Assembly (NCBI GenBank): GCA_013202335.1
Contig: JABMQR010000336.1
Coordinates: 1 to 44,968, forward strand
From: Bacteroidota bacterium
GTDB taxonomy: Bacteria; Spirochaetota; Spirochaetia; JABMQR01
Direction of reading: 5' to 3'
DNA: 44,968 bases
Below, piece after piece: positions 34,168-42,150 of this stretch. The notes beneath the pieces are model-generated. The model was given only the letters and a program-made list of their open reading frames with translations. It did not search any database and was not told the DNA's origin. How positions within the stretch are numbered: position 1 is the stretch's first letter; each line of letters opens with the position of its first letter. A program made the translations under genes and the position numbers.

Positions 34168-35408
34168 GATAAATCCATAATAATTTTTTTCAGAGTTTTC
34201 ACCATGCTTTCAATTTCAGAAGAGCTGATGATTAACGGTGGCTGAAATGCAAGTACGTTACGCTCTAATCCGTTCTTTCCTATAAGGTATCCAGAATTTT
34301 TCATTTTTTCCAGAATAATATCGGTAATTTCCGGAGCAGTTTTGTCCTTATATGCTGATACCTCCGTCCCTAACATCAATCCCATTCCACGGGGATATTC
34401 CAGAAAAGGGCAAGTGCTGCTAAGCTGTATCAGCAGGTTTTTGAGTTGTGTTCCCCGTTTGTCTGCGCGTGATACCAGTTCCTCTTTTTCTATAAAGTCC
34501 AGAACTCCAAGAGCTGCCTGGCAGGAGACGGGATTCCCTCCAAGGGTAGAGGCTGATGGTTTGGTGAATGATGCGGCAATAGTTGAAGATGCGGCAAAAA
34601 ATCCGATAGGAAAGCCGTTTCCCAGGGCTTTGGCACCAGTAATAATATCAGGTTGGACGGGGTAGTGTTCGATGGCAAACATTTTTCCGGTTCGTCCGAA
34701 ACCTGTTTGTATTTCATCGCTTATGAGCAGAATTCCCTTCTCTTTCAGCAGAGGTCCCAGTTTATGAAAAAAATCGGCTTCCAGGGGTTTGATTCCCGCA
34801 TTACCTTGAATGGGTTCGACCAGGAGGGCCGCAATTTTATCACCACGTTTTCTGATAATACTGATAATGTCATCCGGGGTCCCGGCAAAATGGATAGGCA
34901 GATCATCCAGAAATGGATCGGTGCGCCACATAGGAATTTCTGTTGCACCGGATGTCAGATAAGTTCTTCCGTGAAGGCTCCCTTTGAGAGCAATAAATTC
35001 CTTTTTGCCGGTATGCACTCTGGCCAGGAGCATAGCCCCCTCATTGGCCTCTGACCCTGAGTTGCAGAAAAATGAGCGTGATATTTCACCCGGCAGCACA
35101 TTGGAAAGTCTCTCTGCCAGCTCCACTACGGGCTGAGTGAGGTAGATTGAAGTGGTATGCTGCAGGGTCCTGATTTGATCAATAACCCTGTTATTGATCT
35201 CTTCATTGCAGTGGCCGCAGCTCATGACGGATACTCCGGCAAAAAAATCCACATAGTTTTTCCCCTGACTGTCCGTCAGAATGGTTCCCGATCCAGATAC
35301 GATCTGGGGCGGATCAGCATAAAAATGGTAGGAGCAGGGAAACAGAAAATTACTTTTTTTTGCGATTATCCCATCCGGGCCGATATACTCAGAATTTGTG
35401 TGCGCCAT
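34164..35408 (-). CDS. Class III PLP-dependent aminotransferase
   Basis: A 414-residue aminotransferase of the ornithine/GABA/beta-alanine class. It has SRSFFCNSGSEANEGAMLLAR, LISDEIQTGFGRTGKMFA with the PLP-ring Asp, and the catalytic Lys in ITGAKALGNGFPIGFF. The amino donor and acceptor are not visible. It is translationally coupled to the lipoprotein gene and overlaps the end of the U32 gene by 20 bases, so it belongs to the same operon. Its link to quinone chemistry is unclear. Confidence 0.88.
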   Translation of the reverse strand: MAHTNSEYIGPDGIIAKKSNFLFPCSYHFYADPPQIVSGSGTILTDSQGKNYVDFFAGVSVMSCGHCNEEINNRVIDQIRTLQHTTSIYLTQPVVELAERLSNVLPGEISRSFFCNSGSEANEGAMLLARVHTGKKEFIALKGSLHGRTYLTSGATEIPMWRTDPFLDDLPIHFAGTPDDIISIIRKRGDKIAALLVEPIQGNAGIKPLEADFFHKLGPLLKEKGILLISDEIQTGFGRTGKMFAIEHYPVQPDIITGAKALGNGFPIGFFAASSTIAASFTKPSASTLGGNPVSCQAALGVLDFIEKEELVSRADKRGTQLKNLLIQLSSTCPFLEYPRGMGLMLGTEVSAYKDKTAPEITDIILEKMKNSGYLIGKNGLERNVLAFQPPLIISSSEIESMVKTLKKIIMDLS

Positions 35409-37275
35409 AGGTAAAGCCTCCTCCGATAGGGTTTAGTGATGATAATTCAGAAGCTCCGCGCAAGGGTTCCTGCAGGCAGCATCGGCAGGCCAGCAGAACT
35501 TTTTCAGTAGCCGCCAGGTCATACGCCTGAAGCTCAAGCCGAAACGTTCGGTATCCTGCCTGGATCAGTTCGGGCAGGCGTGGCAGCAGCGAGAGTTCTT
35601 TGTGGGGGAGCAGATGATAGCGGTTCCACCAGTCCCGTCTGATAGTTAACTGGCTTACCCGGGTCTGAAGCTCCACACGATCTGCATTTTCATCACTTAC
35701 ATCATGATCCATATACATCAATGTGGGTAATCCATGGAGAACGATCTCGCCTTCAACGGTACATCCGAGAGCTTTAACGCTCTCAGGTAATGATAGAAGT
35801 GATTGGTAAGGTAATTCAAGGGAGGGTGTCCATCCCTGTATGTTGAAGCGGTTGTAAAACCTGACGGCTTCAGCGTTATAAATATTCATAGTGGTGTCAC
35901 AGATGACAGGGTATTGTTTAGTGGCTATAGAACGAAAAGCACCTGAATGGGTGATAAGGATCCCATCAATCAAAGGTTTTTTGTTAAAAAATGCTGAAAA
36001 CAGGTCATTTTGTTCATCACTCATCATGCGGGGAAGTGCCAGATATAATTCACACCCGTCTTGACTGCATCGTTCTCTTAATTCAGCTATTTCCTCATAG
36101 GAGAGAAGTTTTTCAGGGGAAAAGGGTTCTGTCGAAAGATATATCCGCTTTGGTTGATAGGATAGCGCCAGCAGGGCTTGTTCCTTCGAGTTTACTCGTA
36201 CTGAGAAAGCTGTTTCTGCAGTCAGAGTTTCATGGTTAAAGTTTTGGTGAGGATTAACAGGAGCGGACGTGGTCAGGTCGATATCATGTTCTTTTGTGGG
36301 TACACTGAACATCCTGCCTGTTGAGTAAAACTTGCCGGACCCTTCTCCACGTGTGTTTATATTCTTCTGTCCAGGTATTCCAAAAGCATAGGCGGTTGAA
36401 TAATCCCGTTTTTTGAAGGGTTCCATATCGGTTTCATTCGGTTGGAGTTCGGTAAGTGGGTTGTCCAGAAATCTGTCTAAAGTTTCTCCATACCGGTTTA
36501 CCAGGTCGACGATAAACTCTTTTTGGCGCATTCGACCCTCAATTTTGAAGGATGTAACTCCAGACAGGATCAATTCCGGCAAATGGCTGTAAAGGTTAAG
36601 ATCTTTCACTGCCAGGGGATAGGGTTTTGCATCGGGTTTCTCCGGCTGTGTGTAGGCCCATCGGCAAGGTTTTAAGCAACGTCCCCGGTTACTCGACATG
36701 CCGAACAGGTATGAGCTGTAGAGGCATTGGGAACCGTGGGTTACACACATATCTCCATGAACAAAATACTCGAGTTCCATAGTTGTTTGTCCGGAAAGAC
36801 CCCGAATTGCTGCTAAAGGCATTTCGCGAGAGAGTACTACTCTCGAGACTCCGTACTCCTGCAGGGTTTTTATCATATCCAGATTATGGACATTCATCAT
36901 TACCGAGCTGTGAAGGGGAATGGTTATGTTCCGGCGCAGGGCAAGTTCCATTACAGCGGCATCTTGTATTATCAATGCATGAGGCTGTATTTCCTGCAGG
37001 TAATCGAGGTATTCTGCTGCCTGAGTAATCTCTTTCGGGTCGAGGAGGCTGTTTAGGGTGATATAGATTTTTTTATCAAGTTTTTTGGCCAGAAGCGTGG
37101 ATTCCTTCAACTCTTCATGAGTAAGATTATAGCCCTTCCTGATCATCCGCATGTTTAGGATCTGTCCACCGCAGTAGACGGCGTTACACCGGGATTTGAT
37201 TATCTCACGAAATATTTCATATGTTCCTGCCGGAGCGATGAGCTCCAGATTTTTTCCATTAAATGTACGTTTCAT
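35389..37275 (-). CDS. U32-family (peptidase U32-like) protein
   Basis: A 628-residue protein of the U32 family, with the N-terminal half LELIAPAGTYEIFREII to FKIEGRMRQKEF and a C-terminal extension, as in RlhA/YdcP-like members. The family signature YFVHGDMCVTHGSQC is present, with Cys177, Cys184, Cys200 and Cys204 in a CX6CX15CX3C pattern that suits an iron-sulfur cluster. Relatives act in RNA hydroxylation (RlhA, TrhP) or O2-independent quinone hydroxylation (UbiU/UbiV). ATG 37275 is chosen, since the conserved part starts there. It heads the operon containing the quinone cassette. Confidence 0.82.
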   Translation of the reverse strand: MKRTFNGKNLELIAPAGTYEIFREIIKSRCNAVYCGGQILNMRMIRKGYNLTHEELKESTLLAKKLDKKIYITLNSLLDPKEITQAAEYLDYLQEIQPHALIIQDAAVMELALRRNITIPLHSSVMMNVHNLDMIKTLQEYGVSRVVLSREMPLAAIRGLSGQTTMELEYFVHGDMCVTHGSQCLYSSYLFGMSSNRGRCLKPCRWAYTQPEKPDAKPYPLAVKDLNLYSHLPELILSGVTSFKIEGRMRQKEFIVDLVNRYGETLDRFLDNPLTELQPNETDMEPFKKRDYSTAYAFGIPGQKNINTRGEGSGKFYSTGRMFSVPTKEHDIDLTTSAPVNPHQNFNHETLTAETAFSVRVNSKEQALLALSYQPKRIYLSTEPFSPEKLLSYEEIAELRERCSQDGCELYLALPRMMSDEQNDLFSAFFNKKPLIDGILITHSGAFRSIATKQYPVICDTTMNIYNAEAVRFYNRFNIQGWTPSLELPYQSLLSLPESVKALGCTVEGEIVLHGLPTLMYMDHDVSDENADRVELQTRVSQLTIRRDWWNRYHLLPHKELSLLPRLPELIQAGYRTFRLELQAYDLAATEKVLLACRCCLQEPLRGASELSSLNPIGGGFTYGAHKF

Positions 37276-37568
37276 TCTGCCGATTATAGGGATTTTGAAG
37301 AAAAATATATAGGGACGGAGGTAATAAAAAGAAATCTCATCAAGAGTAACTTCAGGGCATGATAATTGAAAATCAAGTGATATGAAAGAGAAGAAGAGCA
37401 AAAACAAGATGAAATAAGTACAATAATTATTTTCATATTGTTTTTTATAAAAGAATTATCAGCAAATAGGGGAAAATAGAGGATATTTATCAATTGATGG
37501 AGTAAAAATGGCAAACCTCTTCTACAAAAAGAGAAAGAGGATCATATATTTTATGAAATAAGAAAGTT

Positions 37569-38078
37569 TTAGATTCGTAAACAGGAAATAAGTTTAAGAA
37601 GCAGCTTGCTTGGTTTCTCTACAAGATGATAATCGCCATGCAGGAGGTGGAAAAGCCCCGAATATTTATAATCAGATGCCACATCAACCAACTTAGCTTT
37701 TACGGGATTGTTTGATATATATTCAAAAACAACTTTCAAATATTCTATAGTTTCAACTATACGGCTCTTGAATCGATCGTACCATACATGGCCTTTTAAA
37801 TGATACTTTTTGTTGAATTTTATAGCGAACACACTGAGAATCCATTGCATAATTTTGGATATCATCTCCGGCTCACCAATGGGTTTGATAAGTAAATGAA
37901 TGTGATTACCCATTATGCAGAAATGAATTAGTCGAAATTTGAACTTCACATGTGCCCGTTCAAATGTTTCCTCCATCATCTTTTTGTTCTCTTCGAGTGC
38001 AAGGATGTGCTCTTGAAGATTGGCTCGGGCATAAGCATGATAGATGGCATTTTTTTTAACTTTTCTTGAATATCTCAT
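37569..38078 (-). CDS. REP-associated-type Y1 transposase
   Basis: A 169-residue HUH-family protein like IS200/REP-associated tyrosine transposases. It has the HUH motif HIH (residues 59-61, within MGNHIHLLIKP), the WYDRFKSRIV segment, and a probable catalytic Tyr just before ISNNPVKAKLV (residue 120). The family's usual N-terminal YHVTSRG is changed to YHAYARA. No REP-like palindromes were evident nearby. The flanks (37276-37568 and 38079-38269) are AT-rich with no gene seen. Confidence 0.8.
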   Translation of the reverse strand: MRYSRKVKKNAIYHAYARANLQEHILALEENKKMMEETFERAHVKFKFRLIHFCIMGNHIHLLIKPIGEPEMISKIMQWILSVFAIKFNKKYHLKGHVWYDRFKSRIVETIEYLKVVFEYISNNPVKAKLVDVASDYKYSGLFHLLHGDYHLVEKPSKLLLKLISCLRI

Positions 38079-38269
38079 ATATATAGTAACTGAAAAAAAG
38101 GAGCAAAATATTCAATTTTTCCCAAAATAGTCAATATATCTTTTCAGATCTGGAGTGAATTCATTAATCGGATCTCGGCTTACGCCTCCGTCCCTCCCTT
38201 TTATTTGTCAAAACCCCAAAAACCATGTAGGATATCAATTAAAGATGTTTCTTGAGTAAATGGTTGTAA

Positions 38270-38503
38270 ATGGTTGACGATTCACGCTCTGACATAAAAC
38301 CCTGTCAGCTTGTTTCGGCAGCGGCCTGGTATTACATGTGTGCTTCGTTAACTCATCCCGATTTTTTTCTGATTGCCAGGATAAAATCCGAAAGATTGCG
38401 CCTGAGCAGGTATTATCTTCCGGAAATCGAGGGATTTTATTATGAACGACACCTTCAGGAATTTAAAAAAACCAAAATAACAAAACAACACACTAAGAGG
38501 TAA
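38270..38503 (+). CDS. Small hypothetical ORF, doubtful
   Basis: A 77-residue frame with no recognised domain, aromatic in the middle (AAAWYYM, LSRYYLPEIEGFYYERHL) and Lys-rich at the end. No convincing ribosome site precedes ATG 38270, which lies in a short duplication (AAATGGTTG twice). It could be the broken 3' end of a gene. It ends three bases before the next ORF. Confidence 0.25.
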   Translation: MVDDSRSDIKPCQLVSAAAWYYMCASLTHPDFFLIARIKSERLRLSRYYLPEIEGFYYERHLQEFKKTKITKQHTKR

Positions 38504-38506
38504 GGC

Positions 38507-38794
38507 ATGCTAAAGAGATTTTTCCCGGGCCAGGGTTTGCATAACTATTCAGGATTCCGAGCGATGGATGTGGCAGATTTTGTCAAAATAGGTAATTCCG
38601 AGTTGTTAACAGAAGAGAACAGGGCTATCATGGTATATAGGAAGGGGAGAAAGGATGGGCTTAACAGGGATACGATTTTTTTCCTATTCAAAGAGGGGAG
38701 CTGTCCGAATTTTAAACTGAAAGCTCCAATGCTTTGTTCCCTGTCAAAAGAGTTAAGTGCCTGTGTGATGTGCAGTGCGGCAGGTGGTAAGTAA
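38507..38794 (+). CDS. Hypothetical protein
   Basis: A 95-residue protein I do not recognise. It has six or so charged clusters (ENRAIMVYRKGRKDG) and four cysteines, with CxxC-like spacing near the end (LSACVMC). AGGTAAGG precedes the ATG at a usable distance. It lies before a DinB-like gene and is read in the same direction. Confidence 0.45.
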   Translation: MLKRFFPGQGLHNYSGFRAMDVADFVKIGNSELLTEENRAIMVYRKGRKDGLNRDTIFFLFKEGSCPNFKLKAPMLCSLSKELSACVMCSAAGGK

Positions 38795-38926
38795 AGTTTA
38801 TTGAAAGTTGTCTGGGATTCTGGGTTTAGCATGATGTTTATTAGTGTTATGTGTGGCAATTGCTGAGAACCGAAACACTCCGAGGTAAGGCTGGTACTAT
38901 TGCCCCATGTAAAAAGGAGGCGCGGT

Positions 38927-39454
38927 ATGGAATTCAGGAAAAAAGTTGAGCAGTTAGATCGGAACAAGCAAATTATTGTAGATATGGTAACGGGTTTGAC
39001 ACAGGAACAGGCAGCCTGGAAGCCGTCTCCAAATCGCTGGTCGGTGCTTGAGGCATTAAATCATACAATTGATATCGAGGTTGAGGATTTTCGTCATGAT
39101 TTTCATATTACCCTGTTTCATCCGGAAAAAGAGTGGCCGCACTTTGATGAATTGAAATGGATCACAGCGCGATCTTATAATGATCGTGATATAAACAAAT
39201 CCATCAAACAGTTTATATATGAACGTGAAACTTCAATTGAGTGGCTGCTTGGATTAGGGTTAAGCAGTCCGGATCTGTATAAAGAACACTCAGGGAAGGG
39301 GTTTACGGGAACTCCAATGCGTCTTGGTGATATTCTTGTTTCCTGGGCGGCTCATGATATGTTTCATATTCGGCAGCTGACACTGCTGCATTGGGATATT
39401 CTGAAAAAGTGGGCTAACCCTTTTACACCGAAATATTCAGGGTTTTATAGATAA
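38927..39454 (+). CDS. DinB-like family protein
   Basis: A 175-residue four-helix-bundle protein of the DinB/YfiT group. The three metal His positions are visible in LEALNHTIDIE and SWAAHDMFHIRQL. The N-terminus IIVDMVTGLTQEQAAWKPSPNRWSVLE is typical. AAAGGAGG precedes ATG 38927, so the nine codons upstream are not used. Members are putative metal-dependent hydrolases or thiol transferases, and the substrate is unknown. Confidence 0.85.
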   Translation: MEFRKKVEQLDRNKQIIVDMVTGLTQEQAAWKPSPNRWSVLEALNHTIDIEVEDFRHDFHITLFHPEKEWPHFDELKWITARSYNDRDINKSIKQFIYERETSIEWLLGLGLSSPDLYKEHSGKGFTGTPMRLGDILVSWAAHDMFHIRQLTLLHWDILKKWANPFTPKYSGFYR

Positions 39455-39482
39455 TATCATTCACAGAGGCAAGGGAGTTTTT

Positions 39483-39881
39483 ATGTCAATGATAGGGAAT
39501 GTTATCTGGTTTATTCTTGGCGGCGCAATTCTTGCGGTGTTTTGGCTGTTTATTGCGATGCTTTTTTATATAACCATCATAGGGATTCCTATTGGCCGGG
39601 CTTGTCTGGAGTTTGCTAAGTTATCAGCCTTTCCCTTTGGGAAGGAGATTGTCCGGGAGACTGATGTAAAAGGTCCTGAGAATGTTGCCGGCTGGAGACA
39701 GATACTGCATGGTGTGCTGAATATTATTTGGATACTGGTAGCATTCCCATTAACCTTTGTCTATTTTATCTATGGGATTTTCTCATTTATCACGATCATC
39801 GGTATTCCTGTCGGTATCGTCTATACACGGATGGGTAAATTTCTGCTGTTCCCGATAGGGGCACGGGTTGTGGAGAAATAG
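39483..39881 (+). CDS. yccF: YccF domain membrane protein
   Basis: A 132-residue inner-membrane protein with the duplicated YccF motif: MIGNVIWFILGG to FYITIIGIPIGRACLEFAKLSAFPFGKEIV, then a second half with YGIFSFITIIGIPVGI and FLLFPIGARVV. About four transmembrane segments. AAGGGAG precedes the ATG. It lies 28 bases after the DinB-like gene, so the two may be cotranscribed. Function of the family is unknown. Confidence 0.88.
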   Translation: MSMIGNVIWFILGGAILAVFWLFIAMLFYITIIGIPIGRACLEFAKLSAFPFGKEIVRETDVKGPENVAGWRQILHGVLNIIWILVAFPLTFVYFIYGIFSFITIIGIPVGIVYTRMGKFLLFPIGARVVEK

Positions 39882-39911
39882 ACGATAGCTCAATTAAAAA
39901 AATTACATGTA

Positions 39912-40020
39912 AAAAAGAAAAAACAGAATCGGAGAGCCAGTATCTCCGACCCTGTAAGGGGCTTGGGGTCTTATCTCCACGTTGTATGTTATGAGACAAC
40001 CACGTTACTAGAAATTAACC
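39912..40020 (-). ncRNA. Candidate small RNA, antisense orientation in the gap
   Basis: On the - strand, a promoter TTGAAA (40055-40050), 17 bases and TAGTAT (40032-40027) predicts a start near 40020. The region then folds into stems (GTTGT/ACAAC; GACCC/GGGTC; CCCT/AGGG). It ends with CGGAGA/TCTCCG (39948-39930) followed by ATTCTGTTTTTT, a good rho-independent terminator. A transcript of about 110 bases would result. I recognise no known RNA family. Alternatively only the terminator is real. Confidence 0.4.
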
Positions 40021-40163
40021 AGACCCATACTATATATAACTTCGAAATTTTTCAAAAATATTCAAATTTTCAAATAAAAAGCAAAAAACTTTCCCAAATA
40101 GGAAACTATATAATTTAGTTGAGTGAATTTACCAGAATATATCAGATTTACCCTAGAGATAGA

Positions 40164-40232
40164 TTGCTGATGACCCGAATAGATGGTATAATCAGGTCAT
40201 ATATTGACCCGATTATACAATGATTTAGGTCA
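40164..40232 (+). promoter_or_regulatory. fic promoter with two tandem inverted repeats
   Basis: TTGCTG (40164-40169), 17 bases, then a perfect TATAAT (40187-40192). Two imperfect palindromes with TGACC/AGGTCA ends flank and follow the -10, at 40171-40199 and 40205-40232, ending two bases before ATG 40235. They look like operators, possibly for the Fic protein's own winged helix. Confidence 0.7.
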
Positions 40233-40234
40233 AA

Positions 40235-41368
40235 ATGAAAAAGGTGGTTGTTAATTTGGAGTATATTTGGCAAAAAGAGACATGGCCTCAGTTTCACTGG
40301 GATTTAGAGGTAGTAATTCCTTTCCTTTCACGGGCAAAATTGGCTCAGGGAAATATTTTAGGTAATATTGATGCTTTTAACCTCAAAGAGCAAGGAGATT
40401 TGTTTGTTGAAGAAGTTTTAACAACCTCTGCCATTGAAGGAGAAATGCTGGATCCTAATACGGTACGATCGTCTGTAGCCAGAAGGTTAGGCCTGCCGAC
40501 AGCCGGCTTGCCGGATATCACTGCCCAAAGTGAAGGGCTAGTTACTATGCTGCTGGATGCGACAAAGAATTTTTCTCAACCAATGACCCGGGAGTGGTTA
40601 TGTGGTTGGCAGGCTGCACTTTTCCCGACAGGATATTCCGGTATGTTTAAAGTGAGAACAGGTACCTGGAGAGATTCATTACACCCAATGCAGGTAGTGT
40701 CCGGCTCAATGGGAAAAGAAAGGGTGCATTATGAGGCACCTCCCGCCAACATGATTGAAGCTGAAATGGATAGATTTATGACTTGGTGGAATAGTCCTCC
40801 TGAATCAATGGATGGGTTGATTAGAGCAGGTATTTCACACTTTTGGTTAGTCACAATTCATCCTTTTGCCGATGGAAACGGTAGAGTCTCAAGGGCGATT
40901 TCTGATATGGCTCTGGCACAGGATGAACAGACAGGAAAAAGGCTTTATAGTATCTCTTCGCAAATTATTAAGGACAAATCCAGTTATTATGCGATTTTGG
41001 AGAAAACCCAAAAGGGTGATGGAGATTTAACAGAATGGCTTATTTGGTTTTTGGAGATATTTGAGAAGAGTATAGAGGAATCAAAAAGGCTGATAACCAA
41101 GTCTCTTTTTATGGGGAAGTTTTATCAGATTGTAGGGTGGATTGTTCTTAATGAACGGCAGAATAAAGTCCTGGGAAAGTTGCTTGAGTGTTATCCGGAT
41201 GAGTTCAAGGGTGGATTAACCAATAAGAAGTATGTCTCTATGACAAAAATCAGTCCTGAAACAGCTAAACGGGATTTGAAGGATATGGTAAGTAAAGGGA
41301 TTCTTGTTCCTGGTAATGCAGGTGGACGCTCAATGAGTTATCAGCTGAATACTGCTCTGGTACCTTAA
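40235..41368 (+). CDS. Fic family protein with C-terminal winged helix
   Basis: A 377-residue Fic-domain protein, which would transfer AMP or another nucleotide moiety to proteins. The active-site loop is HPFADGNGR (209-217). An inhibitory helix motif T-x-x-x-E-G is at residues 64-69 (TSAIEG), so class II autoinhibition is expected. The N-terminus YIWQKETWPQFHWD is typical of the DUF4172-Fic group. The last 70 residues (SMTKISPETAKRDLKDMVSKGIL) form a winged-helix-like domain. TTG 40256 after AAAGGTGG is an alternative start. No separate antitoxin is seen. Confidence 0.88.
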   Translation: MKKVVVNLEYIWQKETWPQFHWDLEVVIPFLSRAKLAQGNILGNIDAFNLKEQGDLFVEEVLTTSAIEGEMLDPNTVRSSVARRLGLPTAGLPDITAQSEGLVTMLLDATKNFSQPMTREWLCGWQAALFPTGYSGMFKVRTGTWRDSLHPMQVVSGSMGKERVHYEAPPANMIEAEMDRFMTWWNSPPESMDGLIRAGISHFWLVTIHPFADGNGRVSRAISDMALAQDEQTGKRLYSISSQIIKDKSSYYAILEKTQKGDGDLTEWLIWFLEIFEKSIEESKRLITKSLFMGKFYQIVGWIVLNERQNKVLGKLLECYPDEFKGGLTNKKYVSMTKISPETAKRDLKDMVSKGILVPGNAGGRSMSYQLNTALVP

Positions 41369-41436
41369 GTAGACAAAAAACTTTTCCGATGAAACGGAAC
41401 AATGTACTTATTTGAACGTAGTTTCCAGTAACCTGT

Positions 41437-41461
41437 ATAAAAAATACTTCATATTTTTTAT
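41437..41461. repeat. AT-only hairpin after fic
   Basis: ATAAAAAATA (41437-41446) and TATTTTTTAT (41452-41461) form a perfect 10-bp stem with a five-base loop. The T-rich arm could help end fic transcription. It is immediately followed by the long palindrome at 41464-41502. Confidence 0.6.
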
Positions 41462-41463
41462 TT

Positions 41464-41502
41464 TGCAGTATTCTGCTTAATATAATTAAGCAGAATACTG
41501 CA
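41464..41502. repeat. 18-bp perfect inverted repeat centred on TATAAT
   Basis: Arms at 41464-41481 and 41485-41502 are perfectly complementary, with a three-base ATA spacer. TATAAT (41481-41486) lies at the centre. It could be a cruciform-forming operator over a -10 element for the membrane-protein gene, or a strong terminator of fic without a T run. Confidence 0.75.
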
Positions 41503-41562
41503 TGATTGATAATGACCCGAATAAACCAACCACAAAAACTTTTTTCGCCACTAAAGGCTGGC

Positions 41563-42114
41563 ATGGCTGATCCCGATGGGTCTATACTAATACCTGTAAG
41601 GCATCAAGCTGAAACGCGAATGATGGAATTGGTGTATGAATCCGATTCACGGGAGGAAGTTTTGGAAAAGAATAATCTTTTTACCAAGATATTGGTGATT
41701 GTGGGAAATATCCTGATATGGATACCCCTGGTTCTCCCATTTATTTTTCTTATTGGTGCATGGGTACAGAGCGGAAGTGCTCTGTTTGATTTTCTGATAC
41801 CGGCGGAGTTGTTTCCGGCGACTCTTATAGGCGCTTTACTGCTTCTCTGGGTATCTGTGAGAATCAAAAAACGACTGGCTCCTGTTGGATGGGGAGCGGC
41901 GTTTGCCATATTAATGCTGATAACCGGGCAAGTGGTTGCCTCGGTAAGCGGATTGGCTTCCGGTGAAGCTGAACAGAATGGAGCTGTCTGGTTTATTGCC
42001 CTGGGGTCGATAATTCTTTTTGATCTGGCTCTGGTCTTTGTGGGGATTCACGGGATTCTACTTTTGAAGGATCTTATAAAAGATTCGCGAAATGATCGGA
42101 TTCAGGAAGATTGA
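41563..42114 (+). CDS. Hypothetical membrane protein
   Basis: A 183-residue protein with about four transmembrane segments (ILVIVGNILIWIPLVLPFIF, FPATLIGALLLLWVSV, AFAILMLITGQVVASVSG, WFIALGSIILFDLALVFVG) and charged ends. No family recognised. ATG 41563 has AAAGG five bases upstream. An alternative ATG at 41512 would add 17 residues but has no ribosome site, and its first codons coincide with an operator-like 12-mer, ATGACCCGAATA, also found at 40170-40181 before fic. Confidence 0.6.
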   Translation: MADPDGSILIPVRHQAETRMMELVYESDSREEVLEKNNLFTKILVIVGNILIWIPLVLPFIFLIGAWVQSGSALFDFLIPAELFPATLIGALLLLWVSVRIKKRLAPVGWGAAFAILMLITGQVVASVSGLASGEAEQNGAVWFIALGSIILFDLALVFVGIHGILLLKDLIKDSRNDRIQED

Positions 42115-42150
42115 CGGGATTAATATTTACCTGCAAAAAGGAAGATACAT

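Noticed and set aside
33653..34180. 175-codon + strand open frame
   Set aside because: It mirrors the lipoprotein binding-protein gene on the other strand and is low-complexity in Ser and Arg.
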